A stretch of DNA of 64,000 nucleotides from Nymphaea colorata. Lineage: Eukaryota; Streptophyta; Magnoliopsida; Nymphaeales; Nymphaeaceae. The position numbers and the translations under genes were made by a program. Below are positions 35,722 through 50,470 of the stretch, piece after piece. Location: NCBI RefSeq assembly GCF_008831285.2, contig NC_045151.1:5159682-5223681 (forward strand), given 5' to 3'. Under the pieces are notes generated by a model. That model had not been told where the DNA came from and made no database searches. It was given only the letters and a program-made list of their open reading frames with translations. The first letter of the stretch is position 1. Every line of letters starts with the position of its first letter.

Positions 35722-37250
35722 AACACCAGGATTTTCATCATGGGATCAAAATCCCATGATTTTAATCCTAGAATTAGGGGTCCCCATTTCAAAACAAGGC
35801 ATGTTTGTTTCACCTGGATTTTAATATCATAGATGTCTATCGAGTGTTTGTTGAATGTTTGGACAAAAAATGTTATATGTCAACTTTTTTAAAAAGAAAA
35901 TCCCATTGATGAATTGTACAATATAGCACAACTTGTGCTCGCATTGTGAAAAGAAATTGTAGTTTAGTTTGCTCCAAGATTTGTACATTTGTGATGTTCA
36001 TAGATTGCACATGATTGGTTGTATGCTTGGATCTTCAAATAGTATTACTTTTTATTTCAAGTTGAAGCTATTAGACTTCTATGATAGAAATAGTTTAAAC
36101 TTAAGGTTGATTAACCTATAATCAAATGCATAAATTAATAGAAATTACAAACTAATCATGCTTCTAGTTGTGCTGCACCATGAAACATTCTCCTAAGCTA
36201 AGAAGCTAGCACTGGTTCGACTTATTGCAGTTATCAGTTGCTTATATAAATCTCAGTTGCATGTTTTGTGAGAGCACGATAGTTTAATCACATGAATCCT
36301 AGATATTGTCCTTAGTCAACCCCAATGCTGTTACAACCAAATAGACAAATCCTATTTCTTTTCCCTTTTACATGAAATAAGACTTGCTTTGCTCTCAGGC
36401 TCTGGCAGAAATTCTAAACCAATTTCACATTGTCTAGCAAATTCAACTTCTTTCTATATTTCCTAATGGTGTAAAGAATTGCATTTGCTTGCAGTTACAA
36501 GAATGGTTGTTCCACTCACATTTCATGTCATTCATACCCTACACCAACTCACTTCCCAACTCTCCTATCTCCATTCATCATCCTATAAGATCTCAAAAGG
36601 CAAGGTCTCTCTAGTTCTCTGCTCAATCTTTAGAAAGATGTTCGGAAGGGCACAGAAGAAGAGCAACAACACCAATACAATGATATCCTGCAAATGCCCG
36701 AGAACTCTCCTCTGGAGGATTTAAAGAAGATCTACCAAACACCGGCCATCAAGAACCACATTGATACCATTGAAGGATGCGCATCTCTTTGTCTCTTTGC
36801 AATTTTATCTTCTACTGGTTTTCATTTATGGGTTGTCATGGGTAGTTGGTTTATTGAGGAGTTGCTTATTGGCAGGTGGAGGTGTGAACGGTGCCAGGTC
36901 TATGATGATGGAGGTTTGAACAGCTTCTTGCACACAAGGAGAGAGAGGTTTGGTAGTGGACAAAGGATGGAGGTGTGAATGATGTCTTGCACAGAGAGAG
37001 AGCGGTTTGGCTGTGGACAAAGGATGGAGGTGAGAATGACATCTTGCATAGGGAGGGAGAGGTTTCAGCAAACATGGGACAAAGGAAGAGGGAAAAGACA
37101 CATGCAAGCCTTAACGGGCCAAAATCTTCTCCAAGATTTTGATCTGCCCCTGTGGGTGGATTAAAATCCATGGATCCTCATCCCGGTTTTCCATTTGAAA
37201 ACCGAGATTTTGATCATAAAATTTTCCTAGAGATGAGAAAGTTTCAAAAA
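35722..37250. mobile_element. ~1.5 kb insert splitting the FAR1-like transposase
   Basis: The FAR1 reading is lost after YRNHIMKRRTT near 35720 and resumes near 37262 (NIGFHARQIHLKDRELRS). The ends of the intervening DNA share an inverted phrase: CCCATGATTTTAATCC near 35752 and its complement near 37160-37175 (GGATTAAAATCCATGG). That suggests a DNA transposon or MITE. Exact ends and target duplication could not be fixed, and no transposase was recognised inside. Confidence 0.45.
36912..37086. repeat. Three ~58-bp tandem units
   Basis: Units start at 36912, 36971 and 37028, each beginning AGGTKWGAA, with CTTGCACA in the middle and GACAAAGGATGG at the end. The open frames across it on both strands are by-products of the repeat. 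Confidence 0.75.
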
Positions 37251-38549
37251 ATGAATTTTGAAACCACTTGAATATTGGATTCCATGCTCGACAAATACAT
37301 CTAAAGGATAGAGAATTAAGATCCTTGTTCGATTGCATGGATACAAAATCAAGTAAAGAAACAAGTTTCTATAGCACAGTCCAATTAGACAATGATCGAT
37401 ATGTCACAAATATATTCTGGGTAGACTTAAGGTCAAAGATAGACTATGAATGCTTCAACAATACTTTTATTTTTTACACAACTATGAATGTCAATACCTG
37501 CCAATAGTCCCTTGCCCAGTCTGTAGGAGTGAACCATCAATCTCAAAGTTATATTTTTGACAGTGCACTTTGAGTAGTTGTTTAAAGCATTCACCAAGTC
37601 TATGAACAAGAAGCACCCTAAAATTATACTTACAGATGGCGACAATGAAATAGCTACTGCAGTGTCTCGTATATCGCCAAAGGCACATCGTCAACTATGT
37701 TTGTGGCATATTTTCCAAAAATAGAGCAAAGGATTTTGCAAAATATGTACTTAAGTGTGAAGATACATAGACACTAGAATTTGCATAGGAACAAATGATT
37801 CATCCCTCGGACCTTGAAGAGAATATTTGGCTTCAAAGGTCGTATAAAGACAAATATAAGTGGGTGTTGGCATACAGAAGGCAATACTTCTATGCAAGTG
37901 TGATAAGTAAACAGAAAGTTAAGAGTTTCCATGTTGTACTGTAAAGTGAATTCTACTCTTATTTATCAATGTACCAATTCATGGAACATTATGAATTATT
38001 TGTTGATGGTCTTAAGCAAAGTGAGCTTGGATAAGATGTGAAAAGCTACAATTCATGGCTTCAAACTCTAGGCATAATATATTGATCCAAGCTATAGCTA
38101 GCATTTGAATGGTTTAATCAGGAGACCATGTAGGTGACCAATTGTCAGCATATAGCTAGATATACATAAATCAAGTATGTGCAAGTACCATATGGTATGG
38201 CATGGAGAAGAGTCTCTTTAGAAAGAATGATGTATACTTTTACTTACTATGTTGAAACTAGTGTTGTGCAACGTTTCTGTCAAAAATATGATCTCAAATG
38301 TATTTTATATTGTCATGCACTAAAGACGATTGGGAGAATACTAGAGAAGTACCTGATAAATATATCATGTGAATATGGACAAAACACATAAAGGTTGAGC
38401 TATTGAAGAGAATGTCTGACATTTCTTCTCATGAAGATCATGTTGCATCACCTCTCCTTACCAGCTTATGTGTAGATCACTCATGCGTATTGTGGACTTG
38501 GCAACAAAAGATGACCGAGCTGATGAATACATAAGGCAATTCACAATTG

Positions 38550-38878
38550 AACCTGTGAGTCGAACTTGACTGTAATTGAAGTCTCGAGCTTATAAACGAG
38601 TAAAGTTCATGAACTTGACTCAATTAAACTCGATAAGATCTTTTAATCTACATTTTTGTTTTGTAATTTACTAACTTAAAACCAAGTAAAAAGATTAAGT
38701 GAAATCCGGAGTTGGTAAACAAGCGTAGGGAACCCAAGCTCTAGCGAGGACCTTGTTTATCTAGTAGAGCTTAAGCTGACTTTTTACAGCTCAACTCGAG
38801 CTTGAGTTGAGAAATATATGACTCAGGTCAAGTGGAGCTGATTGAGCTTGAACTCAACTTGGTTCATGTACAGCTCTA
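38550..38878. mobile_element. hAT-like fragment within the FAR1 transposase tail
   Basis: The right end reads GGTTCATGTACAGCTCTA, a form typical of plant hAT-type ends rich in GAGCTCAAGCTCGAG words. The fragment resembles the subterminal style of the element at 33544-34675. It interrupts transposase coding that continues at 38879. The left end is degenerate and no target duplication was found. Confidence 0.4.
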
Positions 38879-39019
38879 GCCACAAAAGCAATGAAGCTCA
38901 AGCATGCTAGTCTCAAAGACTGATCCCAACAACCTCCGACCATTGAAAAAAAGAGGCATGGTTCAAGTGTAAACATCATATTCGATAGTCTGTTGTCAAT
39001 GTTGTCAACTATGGTGGAA

Positions 39020-40656
39020 TGGTACATACAGTGTCGTGCAAGGTGCAACAGTGCACTGTGCGCGGTTGCACGCTGCCGCGCATGGTAGGGATGTGCCAGG
39101 CACAACAGCGTGCTGGCGCACATCATGCACTGCTGCGCATGGCACAGATGCACCAGGCACAACAACACCTGGGGCGCACTATTGGGTCTGGCAACACATG
39201 TGCGTGCGGCCAATCGCAGCACGCAGACCCTTCTTTGGTCTAAAAACCACCCTTATCTTATGGGTGGGACTAGCCCTGCCCACACCCTATAGGGGTATTT
39301 GCAGGGGTAAGGGCCAATCCCAGTTAGTCAAAACCTATTTTAAAAAAATTTAAATTATTCAAAAATACTTGAAATTCACCTAAAAATATTACTAAATTCA
39401 AAAAAATCAAATTTTGAGTTTTGACTCCAAAACTCCCTACAAATACCCTCACAATCTTCTTTCTTGGGCATCAACTAGCTCTTGGAAAATTTCTAATGCT
39501 TTCTCACTTGAAGAACTTAGAATTTTCCTTAGCTTTCTCTCTCTCCATTTCTCTCCTATCATCTTCTTCTTCTTCTTCTCCAACCTTGGGAGTAAGCTTC
39601 TCCAACTTTCCACTCTTCAAGGGAGCACGAGGAGACCTCTTGGACGAACATCTTTATCACCTTGGAGTTTCACCCAAGGAAACATGAAGATCGTCAGAAG
39701 AAGGAGATTTATTTCTAGACATTTCCATTAGAGGCATGTAGTCCTCCTCCCATTTTTATTTATTTCCATTTTCCTTTGCCATTTCCTTATGGCTGTGCAA
39801 GAGAACTTTAAGGACTTCCTATTCGGAGTCGAGAGCTACTCTTGAGTGCACCAAGAGTATGGGCCAGGCGAAATAAGTTTAATTTCTTCATTTATTTCCA
39901 CAATATGTTTATTATATTTCTTTGTTCATCCTTCATGTTTGAGATGACATTCATGCATGATAGATAAATTTTTTTTTAATTTACATGCAAATGAATGGCA
40001 AGAATGAGCATTTGGGTTGAGATTTCTTTATTATTATGTTGATTTTGAGGTTGAGATTTGTCTAACCCGGAAAAGCCCTTCACAAATATGTACATGGTAA
40101 AATGCATCTTCATGGCATTCTCAGGCTTAGCTTTTATTTTAATCACCCGATTAGGGGTCCCAATCAGTGTTTCCTTATGTTGTTCTCCATTTTATGTGTT
40201 TTGATTTTCTTCCATACCCAATGGTGGGAGAAATATATTTCATTATAATAGACGAAATAATTATGGTTTTATGCTCATCTATAAAAAAATTTGGAATCAT
40301 GTTTTCAAAAGAATTTAAAAAACAAGAACCTTCTTCAATGAGGCTTTGGATACTTAGCCTATGCTCTTGCATGAGCTCAAATTCCTCTCGGCCTACATAA
40401 AAAAAAAAAAATTAAAGTTCGATATTTTTCAAGTTATTTCTTGATTTCAACTTTCATACAGACATATGCCTATATACATCCTATATACGTATACATGCAC
40501 ATAATTATCTCTCTTTGTCTTTCTCTCTCTATAATTTAACATATTCTTTTACAAATTTTTATATACGTATATATAAATGAATATATATGTGTATTTTATT
40601 TTCTCTCTTCAGAATCTTTTATCTCTATCTTCAAGTCAATGTCTTCTTTTACAAAT

Positions 40657-40702
<46 letters not shown>

Positions 40703-41667
40703 CTATCTCTCTCTTTTTAAAATCTTCTTCTCCCTTTCCATTCGAGTTAATGTTTTTCTTTCACGAACTTTCATATATATATATATATATATGCATTTCT
40801 CTCTCTTTAAAATTTTGCCTTTCGTGATTTTCAAAATCTCTTTCTCTTTCTCCCTATGCCTCTTGGATTAAAATCTTTTCTCTCTTCCATTCTTTCGAAT
40901 ATTTCTCTCCCAATATCGAAGATTATAACTTTTCATTTATCGACTTCACCAAGACCGAAACTCAAGTAATTACTACTATTGGGTTCATGCTTGATGGTCT
41001 ACAACCTCATTCCATTTTCAAAAACTATTTTCTTTTTGTAAGAATATTTGCGATAATTATATAAATGAAAGTGGTAAACTTAGATGTATTTGATGGTAAG
41101 AATGCATTTAAATGAATGTTATGGTAGGAACGAATGATTTGCCCCCAACCATGTAGGGTCAATGCATTCATGCATTCACATTCATTTGTAAAAATCACAA
41201 ATGATCACAAACACTTTTCTAAAAGAACTTAAGCAAGATGAGATGGAGCTCTAACTAGGTATTAACTGAATTAGAGTAAAATTAACTTCTTAAGAGAAAT
41301 GTAAATAGACTTAAAAAAATGATTTTCAAAGGTTTCTAAATGATATTCATAAATATTTTTCAATTCAAAATCTCTCAAATCAAAATGGTTTGTACTCTCA
41401 AATGATTCTTCAAAACTTTCTCAAAAATTTGAAACATTAAATCTTCAACAATTTCTCAAACGCTACACCATATTTAGAATGAAAAAGATGTTTAAGCAAA
41501 AATGAAATGCATCAAAAATAAGCATAGCCCTTAGATTGGTTACCCCCGGTAAAGGTGTCGGGAACGGTTAGTCCTCATACCGACGAGTGCGTCTCTTTCT
41601 CTCTCATTTCAAAAAACCTCATTTTTTTGAAGCACTCCAAAGACTAAAAATTTTGGGGATGCAAACA
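39020..41667 (+). repeat. LTR D: truncated Tat-family LTR in opposite orientation
   Basis: Plus-strand sequence matches the complement of LTRs A and C: TTTTGAGTTTTGACTCCAAA, a CT-rich leader, CCAACCTTGGGAGTAAGCTTC, GAGTGCACCAAGAG, CCCGGTAAAGGTGTCGGGAA, and the end TTTTGGGGATGCAAACA at 41667. The left end is lost in a GC-rich block starting near 39020, so the TGTAATCTCCC start is missing. It carries only one copy of the ~175-bp unit that is triplicated in A, B and C. It is a solo or truncated LTR with no internal region next to it. Confidence 0.8.
40660..40792. repeat. (TA)n microsatellites within LTR D
   Basis: Two TA runs, 40661-40700 and 40771-40792, separated by CT-rich sequence. The corresponding part of LTRs A-C has only short TA words, so expansion is local to this copy. 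Confidence 0.9.
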
Positions 41668-41683
41668 CGCATGCTTGAACTTT

Positions 41684-45140
<3,457 letters not shown>

Positions 45141-45224
45141 TCTGTCATCATAGAAGATTACAATTACCAATGTTAAGTAATTTTTGAAAATGATGAAAGA
45201 CAATAGACTTCAAAAGTACTACTA

Positions 45225-47268
45225 ATACCTCTTGATAGGGTGCATTCATTGATATTGTACTGGGACACCAAGTAATGCCTCCCTTGCCAGATGAATAGAT
45301 AGATGCACAATAATATAAAAAATTATAGGAGGAACGATCTGTTCTAGATGGCATAATGTAAGAATATTGTTTTCTTCTAACTTTCTTAATTCATTTTCAT
45401 ATAAAACTTTTGAACACAGTTGTTTCAAGAAATTGCATTACTCTATAATCACTAAGCTTACATTTTTTGGCAATGATCTATGCATGGCTAGTGGAAGAAA
45501 TTAATGTATCAAAATGTGACAGTCATGAGACTTAAGCCCTGAAATTTTGTGTTCTTTTGTAGGAACACATAAGAGATATTGGCTGAATAACTATCTAGAA
45601 CTTTGATATTCTTTAACACTTTGTGGAAAATATCTTTCTCATGGTTGCTCATCAAGAAACAAGCTGGAAGCAAACATACTCTATTGCCTTCAAGTTGCAG
45701 TAGATGAAGCAAATGCCTTATGGACATGGCTTGCATATCAAGTCAAGCATATACTATGTCTTTTAATTTTTCATCAGTATTCAACAATGCCTCAATCAAG
45801 TTATCACACACATTTTTTGATGTGCATTACATCCAAATTGTGTCACAATATATTATGTTTTCAATTAGGCAATTCATATACTTTTCTTCCTCCAGTTATG
45901 AGGCAGCAATTGTATGGAAATTCTTCACCCAAATGAAGTTTTAATATTTTTGGCTTCATGTAGTACCTCAGATCTATAAAGAACAGAAGGAGCATGTCTC
46001 ATTTCGATTGTGTCATCAAAAGAGCATGCAACTTGATGATAACAATGATTCATTGGTAACCACCATCTATGTGCCATATAACACTGCCTATTGGAACTTC
46101 TCAAATGATATAAAGAAGTGTCTTTATGGTATAAGGACAAGCTAATTGACCTTTAGTACTTCATCCTCATATATTTGTGTATGCATGGAAGTCATTAACA
46201 GTCCATAGTAATGTTGCATGTAATACAAATGTCTTACTCTTTGATGTATGATATGTGTTGATACCAACTTCTTGCACTTCTTTCATCTCTTGGTTGAGAA
46301 ATACATATTAATATATTGGCATGGGAAAATATTCTTTCATGCACAGCCAATGAGGTAAAATATGAGCAACTAAAACAACTGCCACGTGCAATGCGTTCTC
46401 CTCATTGTCTTGAAGGAATTAAAACCATCACTTATTAGTCCAAGTCTAACATTATGAGATTCTAAAGCAAACTGCACCTAATGTTCATCAAAGTTTTCCA
46501 CGCCAAAAATCAGCTGGGTATCTCAAATGGTTGTCCTTGTTGCAACCCTCATCATGCCATCTCATGTAAGATGCGATCATAGATGACACAAAAAGTTGTT
46601 GAAGTATGGAGATTGAAAGAAAATGCCATGCAACATTAGTAGGAATTTACATTTCTTCATACTATCTCCAACTAGTTTACCAACTGCTTTCTATCTTGAT
46701 GTATCACAAACATCACAGATTATTTAGTCATAGCATCCTTCTAATATAATGCACAATGTTTAAGACATGCATCCATCTTAATATAGTTGAGTCTCAAATC
46801 TCCAATAGTTTTTTTGGTCTCATAGTAAGACTTTGGTAGCTTCTCTCTCTCTGAAAATGCTTCTTTCAATAATTCGAACCAGGTAAAGAACTTGTTGCTC
46901 CATCCACTAAGATTTTTAATTTGAATGAGTCAAACTAAGAAAGTTAACTTCATATATCACTTGCAACCAGGATACAACTCCTATTTAGCATCTTCTAACA
47001 ACCTCTTAATTATTTCAAATTCTATCTTTCGCGAAGTTGTAAAATCATTCTCTCCACCTAAGTTAACACGTGAGGCCTGTGTACTGAATATGTCATCTAG
47101 TAATTCATATATATCATTGTCATCTACTAGTTCATCGAATATAGTATTCACATTAATTGTAGATGAAGATGAAGATTCTCCATGATAGTACCATTGAATA
47201 TAATTTGGACAAATTTCATTGCATGTTAGATGATCGAAACCAGTGCCATGAATTTCATAAATGGACAT
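45225..47268 (-). pseudogene. CACTA (En/Spm) TNP2-like transposase relic
   Basis: Read right to left in changing frames. N-terminal acidic part at 46981-47268 (DELVDDNDIYELLDDIF, EFEIIKRLLEDAK), then GWSNKFFTWFELLKEAF and KLPKSYYETKKTIGDLRLNY near 46800-46900, both close to TNP2. MAHRWWLPMNH lies near 46060, and CTSKNVCDNLIEALLN near 45790-45830. ACFLMSNHEKDIFHKVLKNI follows at 45600-45670, then LTLCHLEQIVPPIIFYIIVH near 45290-45350. The coding ends near 45230 with a donor-like AAGAG|GTATTAG, where TNP2 genes often have an intron. Many stops; dead. Confidence 0.75.
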
Positions 47269-47649
47269 TTGATCTTTCCATTATTCACTATAGTGTTCGC
47301 TAGGAAAATTTGCTCTTGCTCCAATAGCATATTCACTACTTGACCTATTGCAAAAAATAACTATTATTTATTTCTACAAGATGTTTTAACATTTTATTAT
47401 GTAAACAAATAATATCCCAACTTGTTCATCCAACTTTTATCTATCATGGAATCCAATAATCTCCTTTCAACTTCTCATTGACTTTTTAGTAACTAACTCA
47501 TGGACAGGTTAGCTGATACCACTAAAGAAGACTTGCTTTAATTGTGTTCATCCTTTAGAAACTGTGCCCAACAAAAACCAATACACCTATTGCAACAAAT
47601 TTTGGCATTTCCAAAAGGTTCCATCCTATAACATATGCCAGCAGTTGAT

Positions 47650-47731
<82 letters not shown>
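47650..47731. repeat. (TA)n microsatellite, about 40 units
   Basis: Nearly pure TA, bordered by ACATATA on the left and TATCATGG on the right. Confidence 0.98.
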
Positions 47732-47732
<1 letters not shown>

Positions 47733-47956
47733 TGGCACAACAAATTAAATTTCATTCACAAGTAGGCAACTGGGAGGCATAGATGTTAGACATTCTTGCA
47801 AACAACAAGAACTAATTATTGGCTATGTTCAGTCTAGGACTTGTTTAGATATAAAAAAGAATAGAAGGATTGTTTTTAAAGCCAATGAGTACGTAAATCA
47901 GCATAATAATGAATTTATTTTTGGCCAAGTAATAAATTCAATTGAAAAACTTCTTT

Positions 47957-47999
47957 TATATATATATATATATATAGATATATATATATATATACATAT
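47957..47999. repeat. (TA)n with GATA interruption
   Basis: Two TA runs separated by one GA at 47977-47978, followed by CATATACACAAACACAAA. Confidence 0.9.
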
Positions 48000-48575
48000 A
48001 CACAAACACAAAGGATAGGCATTGTCATAATGTAATAATATCCATTGATTATTTGACAGCTGGACCCAAACGGATATTTCATTTTTCATATTGTGCTCAT
48101 GTAAAAAGTGAACCACCAGGCATTTCTTTTTTCATATTGTCCTAGCGTAACAAGTGGATCAACTTGAATGTGTCAACATTCAGCATGCAGTTCCTATTAG
48201 AACCTTCTGTTACAAAGCATAATTAGGAATTTGAAACGATATTCTTAACAAGGAGACACCAATTTTTTATGGCCAATGCACGTCACATAGAATATGAAAG
48301 AATGGTTTAGATTGTCCTTATGTTGGCAGTTCAAATACATGTATGTGTAGAAATCCTTGTCATTAGTCTAAGAAAAACTCAACTTGTTTTCTGAACTGCT
48401 TATAGTCTTGCACCATTTAGTAGAAGATATGATGTTGATTAGTTCAAGTTACAATACAGGCCTGCGAGGGAGATGGTTTGATAAAACATGCAAGTAAGAC
48501 TAGATAGAAATGACGAACATCCTCAACAACCAGTTCCTTTAGCTAAAGAACCATTCAAGAGGTGAGCATTTGTGT

Positions 48576-48577
<2 letters not shown>

Positions 48578-48619
<42 letters not shown>

Positions 48620-48620
48620 C

Positions 48621-48688
<68 letters not shown>

Positions 48689-48690
48689 TA
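48578..48690. repeat. (CT)n(TA)n compound microsatellite
   Basis: About 19 CT units, a short CCCTCCCTT bridge, then about 33 TA units with one GT. Confidence 0.97.
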
Positions 48691-48830
48691 TAGGCTATCT
48701 CTTCTTAGTGCCAACAGTTTACAAGGAGCAAATTATCCATGGCAGGAAAGTGCTTCAGTGGAGAAGGAAAAAACTACAAATACCTGGAAGAGGAACACTA
48801 GTGTAACCAAAGAATCTTGGTCTAAAAAGT

Positions 48831-49056
48831 ATTGGATTTTGAAATAGAATAAAGGATCTAAAGAAATTGAAAATTTTTATGAACAGGATGTAAATTTCAA
48901 CTACAACAAAAATTAACAGAAATCAAGTCAATGGAAAATTCATATTGGATTTTGAAATAGAATAAAGGATCTAAAGAATTTGAAAATTTTTATGAACAGG
49001 ATGTAAATTTCAACTACAACAAAAATAAACAGAAATCAAGTCAATGGAAAATTCAT
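48831..49056. repeat. 113-bp tandem duplication
   Basis: Bases 48831-48943 and 48944-49056 are nearly identical (I see two or three differences, for example GAAATTG versus GAATTTG). No coding content was recognised. High identity implies a recent event. Confidence 0.95.
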
Positions 49057-49247
49057 AGTAATGTCGGATTTGCACTATAAATTTACAAGTCAACACAAGC
49101 TTTGTCTAGCAGCGCCCTTAAGACCTTCTATTCAAGTTAGAGCATACCAGAAGCACAACATCCAAGACATGTAGGCTTTGCATACTCTGGTAGAAGTTTA
49201 CCTGGCAAACCCTAGCTAGTTTGCTCAATCATTGGGACACATACATG

Positions 49248-49418
49248 AGCAATAACATACTTGTTATTATTACTGTTACCACCAAAGAGTTCCTCAGTGA
49301 ACTGCACAAACACAGGTAAGTAAAGAATGCCCTGCATTTTCTCCTCAACCTTTATCGCTCAATCATTCCAGCATTACTGTTTGGAGGTGATAGTAATAAT
49401 AACAAGTATGTTATTGTT
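49248..49418. repeat. Long hairpin: 36-bp inverted arms around ~100-nt loop
   Basis: The arm 49248-49283 (AGCAATAACATACTTGTTAT...) is the reverse complement of 49383-49418 with four mismatches. The similarity stops sharply at both ends of the arms. The word GCTCAATCATT occurs before the left arm and again in the loop. It could be a small foldback element or a miRNA-like precursor; no transposon TIR or target duplication was identified. Confidence 0.8.
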
Positions 49419-50269
49419 CAAACGCATTATTTATAGAAATATTAGCTTTTACTGATATCAGAAGTATATTTGAGAAAAAGATGCATTGAAAGAATATTCA
49501 GCAAAAGTTGGAAAATTGAAACACCTAACTATTTGCCTGTAATCGTGTGCACCCAAGAGAGACCAAGTAATGAGCTTTCCAAAGAGCAAAATGCAGAAAT
49601 TGGTGGTCTACTTTGGCGATCAATCACTTGTGCAGCTGAGTTCCTGTTTTGCTTTCCTCTGATTCCTCCAGTCATTTTTTTCGGCTTCCTTAGGAATCAG
49701 CATAAGACTGGCATTTATCCTGTACAGAGACCAAAGGGCCGTCCTATAAAGTTGATGTAAAATTTATTTTCATAACTAATTTGGGACCTCGGTGGCTAGA
49801 AACTCTGGGTATCTGAAACCTACTTTGATCAGCTGACGTAAAAACCCATTTTTGACTTGTCATCCAAACTCAAAACCAAGTATCCAAAACCTAAAAAGAA
49901 AGAATTTAGTTTGCATCCAGCCGTGAGGATTCAGGACTAGGATCTCCTTTTCAACTTCTGAAAAAGGAACTAAGAGAATAAAAAAACAGATGTTTTTACA
50001 ATATTAAATGTAGATGTTTACGCTTGCATCATCATGAAAACAAAAAATAGCCACTTGTGTACCCATTGATTGTACTAAGCTTGTTCAGGCACATAAAATG
50101 GGCTGTGAAGCCAAGCAGATGCGGTACAAGCGTGAACATTTTAGTAGATGTACCCGCCAAGCATCTGCCTCCCCGGCCCAAGCTAAAACAGAATGTATCT
50201 GCATTTCATAACAAATGACTTAACTAAAACATGTTCTTTTTCAATGAATCCAAATATATTTAGCAAGTT

Positions 50270-50470
50270 CTCCTCAAATGTTTTACACATACTGGAGGGA
50301 GTTTTCCAGCCTCAGGAGTAGGAAGATCCCTATCAATAAACAGATTACCAGAATGTCCGCTTACAGTCTAGATAACCAATCTTCTCTTGCCATCCAAGGC
50401 ATACTTATGCTTGAGCAACGTAGGTTGCCTACAGGTTGGGATCCAAATTGATCTTGTACCAAAAGAAAAA
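50270..50470 (-). other. Exon-like fragment of unknown gene
   Basis: On the minus strand an acceptor-like CCAACCTGTAG|GC is followed by QPTLLKHKYALDGKRRLV and a stop, then a donor-like GACT|GTAAGC. Further on the frame SGHSGNLFIDRDLPTPEAGK (about 50310-50360) looks coding. I do not recognise the protein. It lies between the CACTA transposase and the candidate CACTA end, so it may be captured host sequence. Confidence 0.25.

Larger units (their letters stand above)
35220..39015 (+). pseudogene. FAR1-like Mutator transposase relic, interrupted by two insertions
   Basis: Domains in order. FAR1-type zinc-chelating DNA-binding domain at 35257-35640: YNSYAFKFGYNVRK, RRSFVCS, then VHSHPLTPP and SVGIPPKKT. 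After an insert, the MULE transposase core at 37270-37740: FYSTVQLDN, VTNIFWVDLRSKIDYECF, ILTDGDNEIATAVS (a catalytic Asp region) and LCLWHIF. Then a C-terminal part with a SWIM-like zinc motif, YCHALKTIG near 38305, followed by KYLI. The tail around 38470-38540 (RIVDLATKDDRADEYI) resumes after a second insert at 38879. FAR1/FHY3 proteins and their parent transposons share this order. Stops and frameshifts show a dead transposon rather than a host FAR1 gene. Confidence 0.75.
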
